NCBI RefSeq assembly: GCF_000317145.1
Contig: NC_019697.1
Coordinates: forward strand, 3,692,385-3,756,384
Length of the DNA stretch: 64,000 nucleotides
Direction: 5' to 3'
Source of the DNA: Chamaesiphon minutus PCC 6605
GTDB lineage: Bacteria; Cyanobacteriota; Cyanobacteriia; Cyanobacteriales; Chamaesiphonaceae
Below the pieces are notes generated by a model. That model was given only the letters and a program-made list of their open reading frames with translations. It was not told the origin of the DNA and did not search any database. This document shows positions 9,041 through 18,474 of the stretch, one piece after another. Position 1 is the first letter of the stretch, and every line of letters starts with the position of its first letter. The translations under genes and the position numbers were made by a program.

Positions 9041-10522
9041 CTACAGCGAATCGATAAAGATCTCATCCGTCCAACTGCCATGCAATCCATAAGGAATGTG
9101 GTGAGTCAGATGTAGAGTAGCGACAGCTCCCTTGGTGAGATCTGCGGCGTCTAAAACGACCACAGCCGATCGATCCTTTGCACCATCATAAATCATCGCA
9201 ATCAGCCAGCCATCGTCCTCTTGGGTGCCACCAGGACGCGGTACAAAGACGGGTTCGTTGACATACCCAGTTGGTGCTGCCGTCCACAATTGCTGCTCGC
9301 CAGTTTCGCGATCTAATTTGAGGATGCTTTGGAGTGGCGCGTTACCATTACAGGTTTGCGCGGCACCCATGTAGACATAGCGATAGGGATAGCCGACATT
9401 AGCGGGATTGATGGTAGGAAATTCGCAGCAGCGGGGTTCGACTAGGGTGCTCTCTACCTGACGAGTTTGGAGATCCATTTCAAATCGCCAGAGTTGTCCT
9501 GGTGAAAGCGAACTAAAATTAGTATCGCGAAAATCTTTGCCCTCTTCAATTTCGGGGAAAGTAGCATATGCGATCGAATCGATCGAGATCTTACCATCGT
9601 GCTCGAAGGCATTGGCATGGTGGAAGACAAATCCCGATTTTGTTTCCAGCATTTGGACTTTCTCACCGCTGTGGGAATTGCGAGGAATGATAATAATCTT
9701 GGTGGGTTTTTCGGGTTGGAATTTGACACATTCACCCGCACCTTTTAAGCCAAATAAGAACGGGAAGGGGTTGAAGCCGACCGGATTTTGGAAGAAGATA
9801 CAATAGTTAGGCGTAATCGCAAAATCGTGAATGAATGCAAATCCAGGAATTGTGTGGGAATGTTCTTTGACGACTTTACCATCGAGATCTAATTCGTAGA
9901 TCGTAATTCCCGTCAGGAGTCCAGTGGTGTCGAATTTGCCAGCCTTCAATCCAAAGTTGACCATGCGGTTTTGTTTGGGATCGAATAATGGATGAGCGGC
10001 AAAAGGGTCACCTGGTTTGAGGGTGTTATTTAGATACTCAATACCTAATGTATTTAAAGTTTTGGGATCGAGGCGGTGGGGTTCGGCAGCTTCCCACAGC
10101 GCGAGTAATTTACCACCCCAATAAACGACTTGAGTATTGGCAATGTTCTTGAGATTGACATCAAAAGCATTACTCAACCAACCGCCAGCTTTTTGAGTAC
10201 CAAACACACCGCGATAGAGAAATTTTCCGGCAGCTTTTTCGGCAACGTAGGCTTCAGTTTGGACAAAACGATTGAGAAAGTGGGCTTTGCCATCCTTAAA
10301 TGTAATTCGACAAATCATCCCATCGCCGTCGAATGGATGACGAACTGCATCCTCATTAATATCGAATAATCCCGGCCCATTCCGGAATAATGTCCCCGTT
10401 AATTCGGGTGGGATTTGTCCATCAATTTCGGTAATTTGATAGTCATATTCTTGAGGTTGCGATCGATATCCTTGTCTCCATTGTGTAATGTCATATGGGA
10501 GTTCGGTAGATTTAGTTTGCAT
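9041..10522 (-). CDS. Carotenoid oxygenase (apocarotenoid-cleaving, RPE65 family)
   Basis: Non-haem iron dioxygenase of the carotenoid cleavage family (493 residues, a usual length), predicted to split apocarotenoids, for example to retinal, as the Synechocystis Diox1/ACO enzyme does. The four iron-binding histidines are visible in order: AAHPLFD, FIHDFAIT, VFHHANAFE and GLHGSW near the C-terminus. The N-terminal LFRNGPG and FDGDGM motifs are typical. ATG start at 10522. It is transcribed alone, with a BT1-family transporter further upstream on the same strand. The exact substrate cannot be read from the sequence. Confidence 0.92.
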   Translation of the reverse strand: MQTKSTELPYDITQWRQGYRSQPQEYDYQITEIDGQIPPELTGTLFRNGPGLFDINEDAVRHPFDGDGMICRITFKDGKAHFLNRFVQTEAYVAEKAAGKFLYRGVFGTQKAGGWLSNAFDVNLKNIANTQVVYWGGKLLALWEAAEPHRLDPKTLNTLGIEYLNNTLKPGDPFAAHPLFDPKQNRMVNFGLKAGKFDTTGLLTGITIYELDLDGKVVKEHSHTIPGFAFIHDFAITPNYCIFFQNPVGFNPFPFLFGLKGAGECVKFQPEKPTKIIIIPRNSHSGEKVQMLETKSGFVFHHANAFEHDGKISIDSIAYATFPEIEEGKDFRDTNFSSLSPGQLWRFEMDLQTRQVESTLVEPRCCEFPTINPANVGYPYRYVYMGAAQTCNGNAPLQSILKLDRETGEQQLWTAAPTGYVNEPVFVPRPGGTQEDDGWLIAMIYDGAKDRSAVVVLDAADLTKGAVATLHLTHHIPYGLHGSWTDEIFIDSL

Positions 10523-10713
10523 ATATATATGTGTGTGAGGAAAGAGAAATTAACTTTGGTTGGGTTTGCGTTACCCCCCAATATCCTTGCAAAGAGGGGA
10601 CTGTTTGGCTCTTGTTCTCTTCCCTTGGCAAAAAGGGCGATCGAGTGAAAGTTCCCCGTCTGAGCGAGATGCCCGCAGGTCAGATTGGGTAGATCTCCAC
10701 AGTAACTTCAACC

Positions 10714-12162
10714 TCAACCTTCTGCATTAGTTTCGAGGATTTCTGGCAACATATCGGGGAGAAAAGATTGGTTACCAACAATGCCCGTTTGTTGATGCTC
10801 GATTGCACTAGCAGGTGGGATCGATTGGTGAGTAGTGACTATTTCTGGTGGGTCTTCATTTGGTAATAAATTAATAAATATTAATGGCAACAGACTAACG
10901 AGATTGGCAATTAAAACCAACAACCATAACTTATCAAAATTATGTTCGTTTACTCCGAGTAAGTGAGTGAGAATTGCACCACCTTCTTTAGATACTAAAC
11001 CCGATAAATTTATTACCGACATCAGTAGCGCAAATAAAGTAGCTTCGATTCCGGGCGGACACAATCTCGCTGCCAAAACTAGCACTGGCATGAATGTCAA
11101 TTGACCCATTACCGTCAGCACCAAACTATCCCCAAGAGCAAACCAATGGTCGTCGATTCCTAATGTCCTATTCGTATGAGTCACTAATAATAGTGCTGTC
11201 AAACCGAGTAGAGATGAGAATAATGTCGTCCAGATAAAAATTTGCCGAAACGGGATGGTTTTTAAAAAGCGTTGAAATAACCACACGCCCAGTAGTGAGG
11301 CCAAACTAGTGACTAATCGCACCCTACCTAGAAATTCTGGTGTAAATCCCAATTCATTGGTACTGAAGTAGAAAAATGCCGAATCCGCCGTCGGTGTAGA
11401 TTGCCACAGAAACAGAAATAGTGTGGGCATCCAGATGACTTTCTGAGTCAAGGCTTGCCACAATTGCTGCATCTGCTCTTTAACTATTGTATTGCGTTCG
11501 CCATCGGCGGGGGTAATGGGTTCCTCGGCAATCCACAATGCTGCTGCCGAAACCAGCAACGGAAATGCCGCCGTAAACTCAAATACCGTGCGGGTATTAA
11601 AGTGCTCGAGGAGTTGACCGCTAAAATAGGCTGTCAGCAGTCCACCTAATGCCGACGCACCCCAACATAGCGATTGTAAAGAACCCGCTTTGGCTACCGA
11701 TTCATTCCTGGCACGTTCGACAATTAGGGAATCAACAATTACATCGCTAAATGCTACCGATAAAGAAGTAATCGCGATCGCAATTGTTGCAGTAGTAGCG
11801 GTATGTACCAGCGTTGCCAAGCTCAACCAAGCACCCACGCCCAACAAACCCGATAAAATCAGGTATGGACGTCGCCTATAACCAAAAATTGGCAAACCAT
11901 CGGAAATAAATCCGAAGACAGGCTTAATTACCCACGGCAAAGCAGCTATCCCCATCAGCGCAGCGACTTCGGCAGGCGATAGTGCTAGTTCGTCTTTAAG
12001 AAAAAAGCTTACCGCCAGTCGGGAGATGCCCAGAATGCCCTGAACGGCATATACCATCAAGATTGCCAGTAATTCGGGACTCGGTTGATGTCCGAATAGT
12101 ATCTTGGTAAAGAAGGAATTTTGAGGATCTATTTCTGGTGACTCAGAACGCTCGGTCAGCAT
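10714..12162 (-). CDS. Folate/biopterin (BT1 family) transporter
   Basis: A polytopic inner-membrane carrier of 482 residues in the folate-biopterin transporter family of the major facilitator superfamily. About twelve hydrophobic segments are visible. The diagnostic region is LPWVIKPVFGFISDGLPIFGYRRRPY near residues 75-100 (split here: LPWVIKPVFGFISDGLP, then IFGYRRRPY). Cyanobacterial members have been shown to carry folates. The N- and C-terminal tails are hydrophilic. It is on the same strand as the carotenoid oxygenase gene but 190 bp from it, so co-transcription is uncertain. A heptamer repeat array lies just upstream of its start. Confidence 0.9.
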   Translation of the reverse strand: MLTERSESPEIDPQNSFFTKILFGHQPSPELLAILMVYAVQGILGISRLAVSFFLKDELALSPAEVAALMGIAALPWVIKPVFGFISDGLPIFGYRRRPYLILSGLLGVGAWLSLATLVHTATTATIAIAITSLSVAFSDVIVDSLIVERARNESVAKAGSLQSLCWGASALGGLLTAYFSGQLLEHFNTRTVFEFTAAFPLLVSAAALWIAEEPITPADGERNTIVKEQMQQLWQALTQKVIWMPTLFLFLWQSTPTADSAFFYFSTNELGFTPEFLGRVRLVTSLASLLGVWLFQRFLKTIPFRQIFIWTTLFSSLLGLTALLLVTHTNRTLGIDDHWFALGDSLVLTVMGQLTFMPVLVLAARLCPPGIEATLFALLMSVINLSGLVSKEGGAILTHLLGVNEHNFDKLWLLVLIANLVSLLPLIFINLLPNEDPPEIVTTHQSIPPASAIEHQQTGIVGNQSFLPDMLPEILETNAEG

Positions 12163-12211
12163 TATTAATAAATGTTACGCGATATCTAAGCTCTATGTTA
12201 ACTCATCTTTA

Positions 12212-12290
12212 CGATTGGGGATTGGCGAGATTGGGGATTGAGGGTTCGAGATTGGGGATTGGGGATTGGGGATTGGGGGAGAGGGGAGCA
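12212..12290. repeat. Heptanucleotide tandem repeats (GGGATTG unit)
   Basis: Repeated GGGATTG heptamers with slight variants, of the STRR type known in cyanobacteria. The array sits just upstream of the BT1 transporter start and next to a second array of different unit. Confidence 0.8.
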
Positions 12291-12310
12291 AGCAACTAGA
12301 GTATTTTGCA

Positions 12311-12349
12311 TAAAGCCTAAAGCCTAAAGCCTAAAGCCTAAAGCCTAAT
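12311..12349. repeat. Heptanucleotide tandem repeats (AAGCCTA unit)
   Basis: Five tandem AAGCCTA heptamers, ending only a few bases beyond the apt stop codon. The unit differs from the GGGATTG array 20 bp away, yet both have period seven. Confidence 0.85.
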
Positions 12350-12355
12350 CCCTAC

Positions 12356-12868
12356 TCAATAATGAACCAATGAGATAATTGGTACATCTGGCAACAGAGA
12401 GCGACCATTGAGAGCATCCAATTCGATGACAAAGGCGCAACCGACTAAATTAGCACCAATTTCTTGCAATAACTTGGCTGTAGCTGCGGCTGTGCCACCA
12501 GTAGCAATTAAGTCATCGACGATTAAAATTCGACCATCAGGAGCTACAGCATCTTTGTGAATTTCTAGTTTGTCCGTTCCATATTCCAGTGCGTATTCCA
12601 CACAATGAACGTCAGCGGGTAATTTGCCTGGTTTGCGGACGGGGATAAAACCGATCCCTAATTTGTAAGCTAGTGCTGCACCAAAGATAAAGCCCCGCGA
12701 TTCCATCCCAACGATGTACTGAGGTTGTAGATCTACAACTTTAGCGGCTAAGGTATCGATCGAGTATTTTAATCCAGCGGGATCGCTTAGGAGCGTAGTA
12801 ATGTCGCGAAATAAGATTCCAGGTTTGGGAAAGTCAGGAATGTCACGAATGAGAGCTTTTAAATCCAT
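12356..12868 (-). CDS. apt: Adenine phosphoribosyltransferase
   Basis: Purine salvage enzyme: adenine + PRPP gives AMP + pyrophosphate. Its 170 residues match the family length. The PRPP-binding loop [16 protein letters not shown] is clear at about 114-129. The family start is also clear: [18 protein letters not shown] with [16 protein letters not shown] is the conserved flexible-loop region. ATG start at 12868. It is a single-gene unit flanked by heptamer repeats on its 3' side. Confidence 0.96.
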   Translation of the reverse strand: MDLKALIRDIPDFPKPGILFRDITTLLSDPAGLKYSIDTLAAKVVDLQPQYIVGMESRGFIFGAALAYKLGIGFIPVRKPGKLPADVHCVEYALEYGTDKLEIHKDAVAPDGRILIVDDLIATGGTAAATAKLLQEIGANLVGCAFVIELDALNGRSLLPDVPIISLVHY

Positions 12869-13209
12869 AATACCGATCGGGATGGGTTAAGGGTGAATAA
12901 GAATCGATCGTCGATGGTTAGGGGTTAATTGTCAATTGCGTTTGGGTACAGCAGAGGCTATAGGAGCGACGATTTAGAGGTTAAATCAAATTAAAATCGA
13001 AGTGAGATAATGGCCAACAGCAACGCCGAAGATCGGGTTTCGATCGAATTGAGTTACAGCAATGTGGTTAAGCTCTAAAATTCGGGTATGCTGATGTTGA
13101 CGATCGAAACCAAGAATTCAAGATCGAGTGCAACAATTTTGCCATGGAATTGAGTCTAGATCTCTAATAATTTCTACCGCATCTATACTAGTCGATCGAT
13201 CCTTGTAAT
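12869..13209. other. Intergenic stretch without recognisable features
   Basis: A 341-bp divergent gap between apt and the DUF3038 gene. No RNA gene, hairpin or open frame worth reporting was seen. The word AGCAACGCCGAA occurs here (about 13019) and near 2521, a weak sign of another dispersed repeat. Promoters for both flanking genes must lie here but could not be placed. Confidence 0.4.
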
Positions 13210-13824
13210 ATGACTGCATCGCTGATCAATGGCCCCATGTCCGAATCCCTCATGGGAATTATCGAAAGCTTACCCCACCCCGGTATCGTTGGAGACGCTT
13301 GTCCGCGCCGCACCAAAGTCGAACTCGATTTGATTTTACTCGCGATCGAAGCGATCGAGTCAGGCAGTTCGGAACAAATGTTACAACTTGCCAAAGAGTT
13401 AAACCTGAGCGAAATTATCAAAAATCGCATCGTCCTGTGGCGGATGCGCTCGACAAATCCGATGCGGCGCGCCCACACGCGGCGCATCCTATCGATTAAA
13501 GAAGCCAAAGCTCTCAGTGCGATCTCGTGTAGATTAGCCAGTCGTCTGGCCGTTCCCATTCGTCAACTCCTCCAAGCCGAGCAGCAGCTTAGCGACAAGC
13601 AAATTCCCCCTGAATACAATTTCCGCCTTTCGGAATATTTAGACCGCTTCCGCGCCCATTTTCGCAGTAGAATGAATCCTCGCCGCGCGAAGGTGAGTAT
13701 TTATCAAGAGGATGATAAGTTAAATGAGTTGGCAATTTCGTTGCTGACTAAGCTATTGTTTTGCACTGGTACGTTGGGTACGCAGCGGTTGTGGATGAGT
13801 CTATTTGATGGAGAAGTGAAGTAA
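13210..13824 (+). CDS. DUF3038 protein, conserved in cyanobacteria
   Basis: A 204-residue soluble, mostly helical and Arg-rich protein matching the cyanobacterial DUF3038 family by its overall pattern (CPRRTKVELDLILLAIEA near the start; RRILSIKEAKAL in the middle). Function is unknown, with no catalytic motif or membrane segment. ATG start at 13210; a later Met (MSESLM, residue 10) is an alternative. It is followed after 113 bp by a TPR protein on the same strand, with heptamer repeats between them. Confidence 0.8.
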   Translation: MTASLINGPMSESLMGIIESLPHPGIVGDACPRRTKVELDLILLAIEAIESGSSEQMLQLAKELNLSEIIKNRIVLWRMRSTNPMRRAHTRRILSIKEAKALSAISCRLASRLAVPIRQLLQAEQQLSDKQIPPEYNFRLSEYLDRFRAHFRSRMNPRRAKVSIYQEDDKLNELAISLLTKLLFCTGTLGTQRLWMSLFDGEVK

Positions 13825-13828
13825 AGTC

Positions 13829-13860
13829 GATTGTGGATTGCGGATTGCGGATTGCGGATT
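13829..13860. repeat. Heptanucleotide tandem repeats (GCGGATT unit)
   Basis: Four near-perfect GCGGATT units just after the DUF3038 stop. A further CCCCAAT heptamer pair sits at 13918-13931, directly before the TPR gene's ATG. Confidence 0.75.
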
Positions 13861-13937
13861 TTAGATTAAAATTCAAGAGCTGGGGCGATCGATCGATTAC
13901 CAGCAACTTAGTTTAAAATCCCCAATCCCCAATCGAT

Positions 13938-15230
13938 ATGACACAAGAATATTATCAGCAAGGATTAGCTAAAGCTAAAGCGGGAGATTACCGTGGGGCG
14001 ATTGCGGATTTCGAGTTGGCTTTGATTTCTGCGCCAGAATGGGCTGAACTTTACTATCGGCGAGGTTTAGCCTATTTCGATCTGGGCGAGGTTTTAACGG
14101 CGGTTTCTGACTATACACAGGCATTGGCAATCGATTCGCAGCATCGCGATTGCTCTTATGCTCGCGCTCTAGCCAGATTGACGCTGAAGAATTTTCCTGG
14201 CGCGATGGAAGATATCGATCGAGCAATCCTCTTCGGTCGAGATTACGCGCCAGCATATCAGCTCAAAGGGTTGGTGTGCAAAAAGCTAGCCAAATATCCA
14301 GAGGCGATTTCTGCTTATAAGGTAGCCGCAAATTTATATTTAACTCAACAAGATCCGATTAATAGTCAGCGATGTCTGGAGCTAGCGCGATCGTTACAAC
14401 CCAAACAATTCGAGGCTCCAATCGTCCCAAAGCCGATATCTAGACCCCCGTTAACCACTCCCGAACAGTTTTATGCCCAACTATTAGAACAAGGCGAACG
14501 CGGCGAGCTTCAAGGCGCGATCGATAATGCTAATTGGGCGATTCAAACTAGTCCGAATGATGCCTGGGCGTATGCCTGTCGTGGTGCATTATATACCAAA
14601 CGCGGCGATCGTTCGGCAGCTTTAGCAGATTTTAATCAAGCAATAAAACTCGATCCTAACTCCCATGTCGCTTATCGCGGGCGCGGCAAATTACGCGATC
14701 GCATGGGCGATTATCAGGGCGCGATTTTGGATTTCAATCGCGCTTTAACAATCGAACCAGGCGATGTATTTATCTATTTAGCACGCGGCAATGCACGGGT
14801 CAATCTACAGGAATATACCACGGCGATCGGCGATTTTACCCAAGCGATCGCGATCGATTCTCAAGAACCTTTAGCTTATCTATATCGAGCGCAAACATAC
14901 ATCAAAATAGAAGAATTAAACCAGGCGATCGACGACTATCAATTAGCTGCAAATATCTATTTAGAACGTCAAGATCTGACTAAATATCAAGACACACTCA
15001 AGAATTTACAAAAGCTCCAACGTTCCGCACCCAAAGCAACGCCACCACCAACTACAGCTCCTTCTAACTCGCCAGGAAATGAAGCACTTCGCCAACGCTT
15101 ATATATCTTAGTCAGCGGTCACTGGGCGATTGCGCAACGACTGATCGATAGGCTTAAAGAAGAGCATCCAGGAAATCCAGAAGATTGGTATTTGCAACGG
15201 GTAATCTCTAATCTAGAAAATGGATTGTAA
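13938..15230 (+). CDS. Tetratricopeptide repeat protein
   Basis: A 430-residue soluble scaffold protein. The first block (~1-150) holds about four TPR units (pattern A-x-D-Y-x-x-A-L with AELYYRRGLAYFDLG). A Pro-rich linker (~155-175) follows. The second block (~180-350) holds about five more units (AWAYACRGALYTKRGDRSAA, HVAYRGRGKLRDRMGDY and similar). After another Pro/Thr-rich linker comes a ~65-residue C-terminal region (ILVSGHWAIAQRLIDRLKE...PEDWYLQRVISNLE) seen in cyanobacterial TPR proteins. TPRs mediate protein-protein contacts; the partner is unknown. ATG start at 13938. Confidence 0.85.
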   Translation: MTQEYYQQGLAKAKAGDYRGAIADFELALISAPEWAELYYRRGLAYFDLGEVLTAVSDYTQALAIDSQHRDCSYARALARLTLKNFPGAMEDIDRAILFGRDYAPAYQLKGLVCKKLAKYPEAISAYKVAANLYLTQQDPINSQRCLELARSLQPKQFEAPIVPKPISRPPLTTPEQFYAQLLEQGERGELQGAIDNANWAIQTSPNDAWAYACRGALYTKRGDRSAALADFNQAIKLDPNSHVAYRGRGKLRDRMGDYQGAILDFNRALTIEPGDVFIYLARGNARVNLQEYTTAIGDFTQAIAIDSQEPLAYLYRAQTYIKIEELNQAIDDYQLAANIYLERQDLTKYQDTLKNLQKLQRSAPKATPPPTTAPSNSPGNEALRQRLYILVSGHWAIAQRLIDRLKEEHPGNPEDWYLQRVISNLENGL

Positions 15231-15318
15231 ACGCAACATCGATCGACAAGTAGGCGATCGTAATTAATTATAAAATAGTGTGTGGGTTGGGTAGTGCCCA
15301 ACAGCTAAGTTTCAGGTA

Positions 15319-16143
15319 TTATCTATGTGTTTCGATAAGTTGTTGAAAGGATAAAAGAGCTTGTTGATGGCGGGCACCCGCAACATCGGTAAAATCATTG
15401 TGTCCGGCATTTGCTATCCACAGATACATTTTAGGTTGTGGGGCAGCTTTGTAAAGCGATCGACCGTGGTCAAAGGGGATTATTTCATCAGATTGTCCGT
15501 GCATTACTAACACGGGACAGCGAACTTTTGAGATCTTATCGAGATTAGTAAACTTATCGAATGGTAATAAGGGAAAAGGGACGACGACTCGAAAGGCGGA
15601 TGTAAATGTGCTCTCTAAAATTAAGCCCCCAACTGTATTATTAGCGGCTAATTCAGTTGCCGAACCGCCACCGACAGATCGACCATAGATAATAATCTGA
15701 CTAGCTGGTATTTCGATCTGTCCGGTTAGATAAGTATATGCAGCATCGGCATCTTCATAAGCATTACTTTCGCTAGGTTTGCCGCTACTGGTACCGTAAC
15801 CGCGATAGTCATAGGCAAACACGCTAAATCCCCAGCTATGTAAACGCTCTAATTGCGAACGAATATCGCCCAGATCTTCGGCATTGCCATGAATGTAAAG
15901 TAAGGTATATTTAGCTTGAGGATTGGGTAAATATATTGCTGAAATCTGTTCTGTTTTAGCGATCGGCAATTTGATAATATCCTTGGTATCTATGTAACTA
16001 GCAGGCTGCGGCAAAAAAATCATGCTATCGGCTCGAACAAAGATAATTAGCGTAAAGCATACATAAACAAATAATAGCAATTGCCCCAATTTTTGCCAGC
16101 TAAAGTCACCAACGAGTAGTTTGTGAAATGGAAATTGGCGCAT
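15319..16143 (-). CDS. Alpha/beta hydrolase, membrane-anchored
   Basis: A 274-residue hydrolase. One N-terminal hydrophobic segment (~20-36, LLLFVYVCFTLIIFV) probably anchors it in the membrane. The fold is clear: oxyanion region YIHGNAEDLGD, nucleophile elbow GRSVGGG, acid in HGQSDEIIP and catalytic His in AGHNDF. The family (FrsA/DUF1749-like, often annotated as BAAT/Abhydrolase) covers esterases and peptidases, so no substrate is assigned. ATG start at 16143. It stands alone, and the next interval upstream is filled by nested repeats. Confidence 0.88.
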   Translation of the reverse strand: MRQFPFHKLLVGDFSWQKLGQLLLFVYVCFTLIIFVRADSMIFLPQPASYIDTKDIIKLPIAKTEQISAIYLPNPQAKYTLLYIHGNAEDLGDIRSQLERLHSWGFSVFAYDYRGYGTSSGKPSESNAYEDADAAYTYLTGQIEIPASQIIIYGRSVGGGSATELAANNTVGGLILESTFTSAFRVVVPFPLLPFDKFTNLDKISKVRCPVLVMHGQSDEIIPFDHGRSLYKAAPQPKMYLWIANAGHNDFTDVAGARHQQALLSFQQLIETHR

Positions 16144-16270
16144 AAATATTTAGAGCAAGTTCGATCGGATTATGTTGATGATGCCCGATTTTTAGACCGC
16201 GATCGATCCTGCTTGGAGAGAACGGGTTTTGTTTTGTATCCAACAGTACAATCAATATTAAATAGCATCA

Positions 16271-16672
16271 ACTCACATCTTGCACCAATACGGAAAGACT
16301 AGTCGGGTACCCACAAGGGGCACCCCTACGCAATTAATCTGTAGGGGTGCCCCTGTCTTGTCTTGTCTCGCATAATCCGGGAGGAAACCTCCCGGCTGCG
16401 AGCCGCTGACGCACACAAACGGGAGGGAGCGATGCGCGCACGCCTTTGTTTCCCGCCGGGATAGCGCATCAGCGACGCATCGACCTGGAGGTTTCCTCCA
16501 GGTTGTGTGCGTCAAGACAAGACAACCTCCCGTTCGTTGGCGGAGCCTTCCCGAAGGGAGCTGCGTCGCTTGTGGGTACCCTGGTTCTACACTCGGAGAC
16601 TGGGAGAAAGAAACGGTACCCTCATTTCCGCTGCTTAGAAATAGTATGCTTGAACTGGTGCAAGATGTGAGT
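16271..16672. repeat. Nested inverted-repeat element
   Basis: Concentric inverted repeats read directly. The outer pair is ACTCACATCTTGCACCA at 16271-16287 with its complement at 16656-16672 (17/17). The next is GGGTACCCACAAG at 16305-16317 and 16569-16581 (13/13). Then TTGTCTTGTCT at 16358-16368 and 16515-16525 (11/11). Inside are separate hairpins: GGGGCACCCCTAC 16317-16329/16341-16353, CCGGGAGG-aaa-CCTCCCGG 16377-16395 and CCTGGAGG-ttt-CCTCCAGG 16484-16502. No credible protein is encoded. It looks like successive insertion of small palindromic elements. Confidence 0.85.
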
Positions 16673-16840
16673 CAACCCGCCCCTACAGACCCATATCAAC
16701 TCATAATCGATCGAGATTACAACAATACCTTTCCAATCCTAGCCATTTTGCTAGGTGAAATTCCCCCCATCATTCTAGTACTGTCAGACTCGATCTCGCG
16801 GCACAATGAAAACATTCAAGCCAGACGCAGAGCAAAGAAC

Positions 16841-17740
16841 ATGTCTTCATTACTGGAATTATCTAATAGTTTAGCCGATACCGTCGCCGCAGCCGGAACG
16901 GCGATTGTCGCGATCGAGACCGGACGGCGATTTTCTCCTAGCGGCATCCACTGGCGCAAAGGCATAGTGGTTACTTCCGATGAATCTCTCAAAAGCCATG
17001 ACGATTTAATGCTCGTCAGTGCTAGCGGCAAAGCCACACCGATCGTCCTTCTGGGTCGCGATCCCTCTACAGATATTGCCGTATTTACACTTGCAGACGC
17101 CGATAGCCTGCCTGTAGCCACCGTCGGCGATACAGCTAACTTAAAAGTCGGTCATCTAGTCCTGGGGTTAGCTAGAAGCCCCGAAGGCGATATCCGCGCT
17201 TCACTGGGCACGGTGAGCGTGCTGGGCGACTCTTGGCAGAGTATGAGCGGCGGGACGATCGATCGCTATATCCGCCCCGATTTAACCCTCTACAGGGGAT
17301 TTGCGGGGGGTGCATTAGTCGATGCAGGCGGACGGATCGTGGGCATGAATACCACTGGGAAACGCGGTACCGCATTGACAATTCCAGCCGAAACGATCGA
17401 TCGAGTCGTCTCCCAACTAGTCGCCAAAGGACGCATCGCGCGAGGCTATCTAGGCGTGGGAATGCAGCCAGTCCGCCTATCCCCACAACTAACTAGCTCG
17501 CTCAATTTAAACATGCCAACTGGGGTCATCCTCATCAACGTCGAACCCCACAGCCCAGCCGAGAAAGGTGGTTTACTATTAGGCGATATCTTAATCCGTT
17601 GGGAGGGCACACCCATAGCCGATCCCAGCGATGTCCGCGCCTTCCTGAATCGCGGCGATCGCGTCGGACAACAAGTAAACATCAGCATCATCCGAGGCGG
17701 TACGCTAGTCGAACTATCGATCGAGATTGGCGAACGGTAG
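16841..17740 (+). CDS. HtrA-like trypsin-fold PDZ protein lacking catalytic His and Ser
   Basis: A 299-residue protein with a trypsin-like beta-barrel half and a C-terminal PDZ domain (~200-295; YLGVGMQPV, AEKGGLLLGDILI). Aligned to HtrA/Deg proteases, the acidic residue survives (GRDPSTDIAVFTL). The His-bearing NNHVV position reads SDESL, and the GNSGGPL nucleophile loop reads GFAGGAL, so both His and Ser are gone. It should be a non-proteolytic, peptide-binding paralogue. There is no signal peptide. ATG 16841 (MSSLLELSNSLADTV) was chosen because the upstream open frame is repeat DNA. It is followed by an intact protease and a regulator on the same strand, so a functional unit is likely. Confidence 0.85.
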   Translation: MSSLLELSNSLADTVAAAGTAIVAIETGRRFSPSGIHWRKGIVVTSDESLKSHDDLMLVSASGKATPIVLLGRDPSTDIAVFTLADADSLPVATVGDTANLKVGHLVLGLARSPEGDIRASLGTVSVLGDSWQSMSGGTIDRYIRPDLTLYRGFAGGALVDAGGRIVGMNTTGKRGTALTIPAETIDRVVSQLVAKGRIARGYLGVGMQPVRLSPQLTSSLNLNMPTGVILINVEPHSPAEKGGLLLGDILIRWEGTPIADPSDVRAFLNRGDRVGQQVNISIIRGGTLVELSIEIGER

Positions 17741-17910
17741 ATGAGGGAACGGGGGGACGAGGGGACGGGGAGACGCGTCCCGCCCCTCAACGGGGGGTCT
17801 GGGGGTCGGCACCCCCAGATCCGGGTTCTGTCCCCACCAGAAAACCCCACTAGTACAGGTATCGCTCGTTGACCAAAATACTAAGCACAATTAGTCACAT
17901 TCCAGAATTA

Positions 17911-18474
17911 ATGGCTATTACTGAAGTAGACACCCAACTAGCCGCACTGGCACACCAACTACGATCGATTACCGTCAAAATCCGCATCGGTAACCTCAGC
18001 ATCGGCACAGGCACCATTTGGCGATCGGACGGTTTAATCATCACCAACGCCCATGTCGCAACTAGAGCCAGATCGATCGTCGAACTACCCGACGGACGAT
18101 CGTTTCCTGCTATTCGCACCCACTTCGACCCCCAACAAGATCTCGCCGCACTGCAAATCGATACAACTAATCTCACAGCAGCCGAAATCGCCGACATCGA
18201 GAGATTGCGCGTCGGCGAACTAGTAGTAGCCGTTGGCAACCCCCTAAGCGATCGCGGTGCAGTCACCACCGGGACGCTGTACGCCAGCCAACCAGGAGCG
18301 ATCGTGGCCGATATCCAACTTTATCCCGGCAATTCTGGTGGCCCTTTAGCCGACTGTTTGGGAAGAGTTATCGGGATTAATACAATGATTGTCGATGGTT
18401 TGGCGATCGCGATCCCGATTACCAAAGTAGCAGCAATGCTCGATCTCGATCGTCACTCACGCGGAGTAGCCTGA
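17911..18474 (+). CDS. Trypsin-like serine protease (S1C family, no PDZ)
   Basis: A compact protease domain of 187 residues (201 if the upstream TTG at 17869 is used) with the complete HtrA-type triad: His in ITNAHVATRA, Asp in QQDLAALQI and Ser in PGNSGGPLAD. It lacks a PDZ domain and any signal peptide, which is short for an HtrA; substrate recognition may be supplied by the PDZ-bearing pseudoprotease encoded just upstream. The stop codon overlaps the start of the next gene by one base (TGATG), indicating translational coupling. The TTG/ATG start choice is uncertain; no clear ribosome-binding site separates them. Confidence 0.85.
   Translation: MAITEVDTQLAALAHQLRSITVKIRIGNLSIGTGTIWRSDGLIITNAHVATRARSIVELPDGRSFPAIRTHFDPQQDLAALQIDTTNLTAAEIADIERLRVGELVVAVGNPLSDRGAVTTGTLYASQPGAIVADIQLYPGNSGGPLADCLGRVIGINTMIVDGLAIAIPITKVAAMLDLDRHSRGVA

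Noticed and set aside
12212-12349. Heptamer arrays considered as a CRISPR array
   Set aside because: The units are seven bases with no unique spacers and no cas genes are present.
16273-16670. Open frames across the repeat block before the pseudoprotease
   Set aside because: They consist only of palindromic repeat DNA; the protein similarity of the protease-fold gene begins at 16841.
17446-17865. Frames over the G/C-rich tail after the pseudoprotease
   Set aside because: They are read from GGGGACGGGG-type repeats between the two protease genes and resemble no protein.
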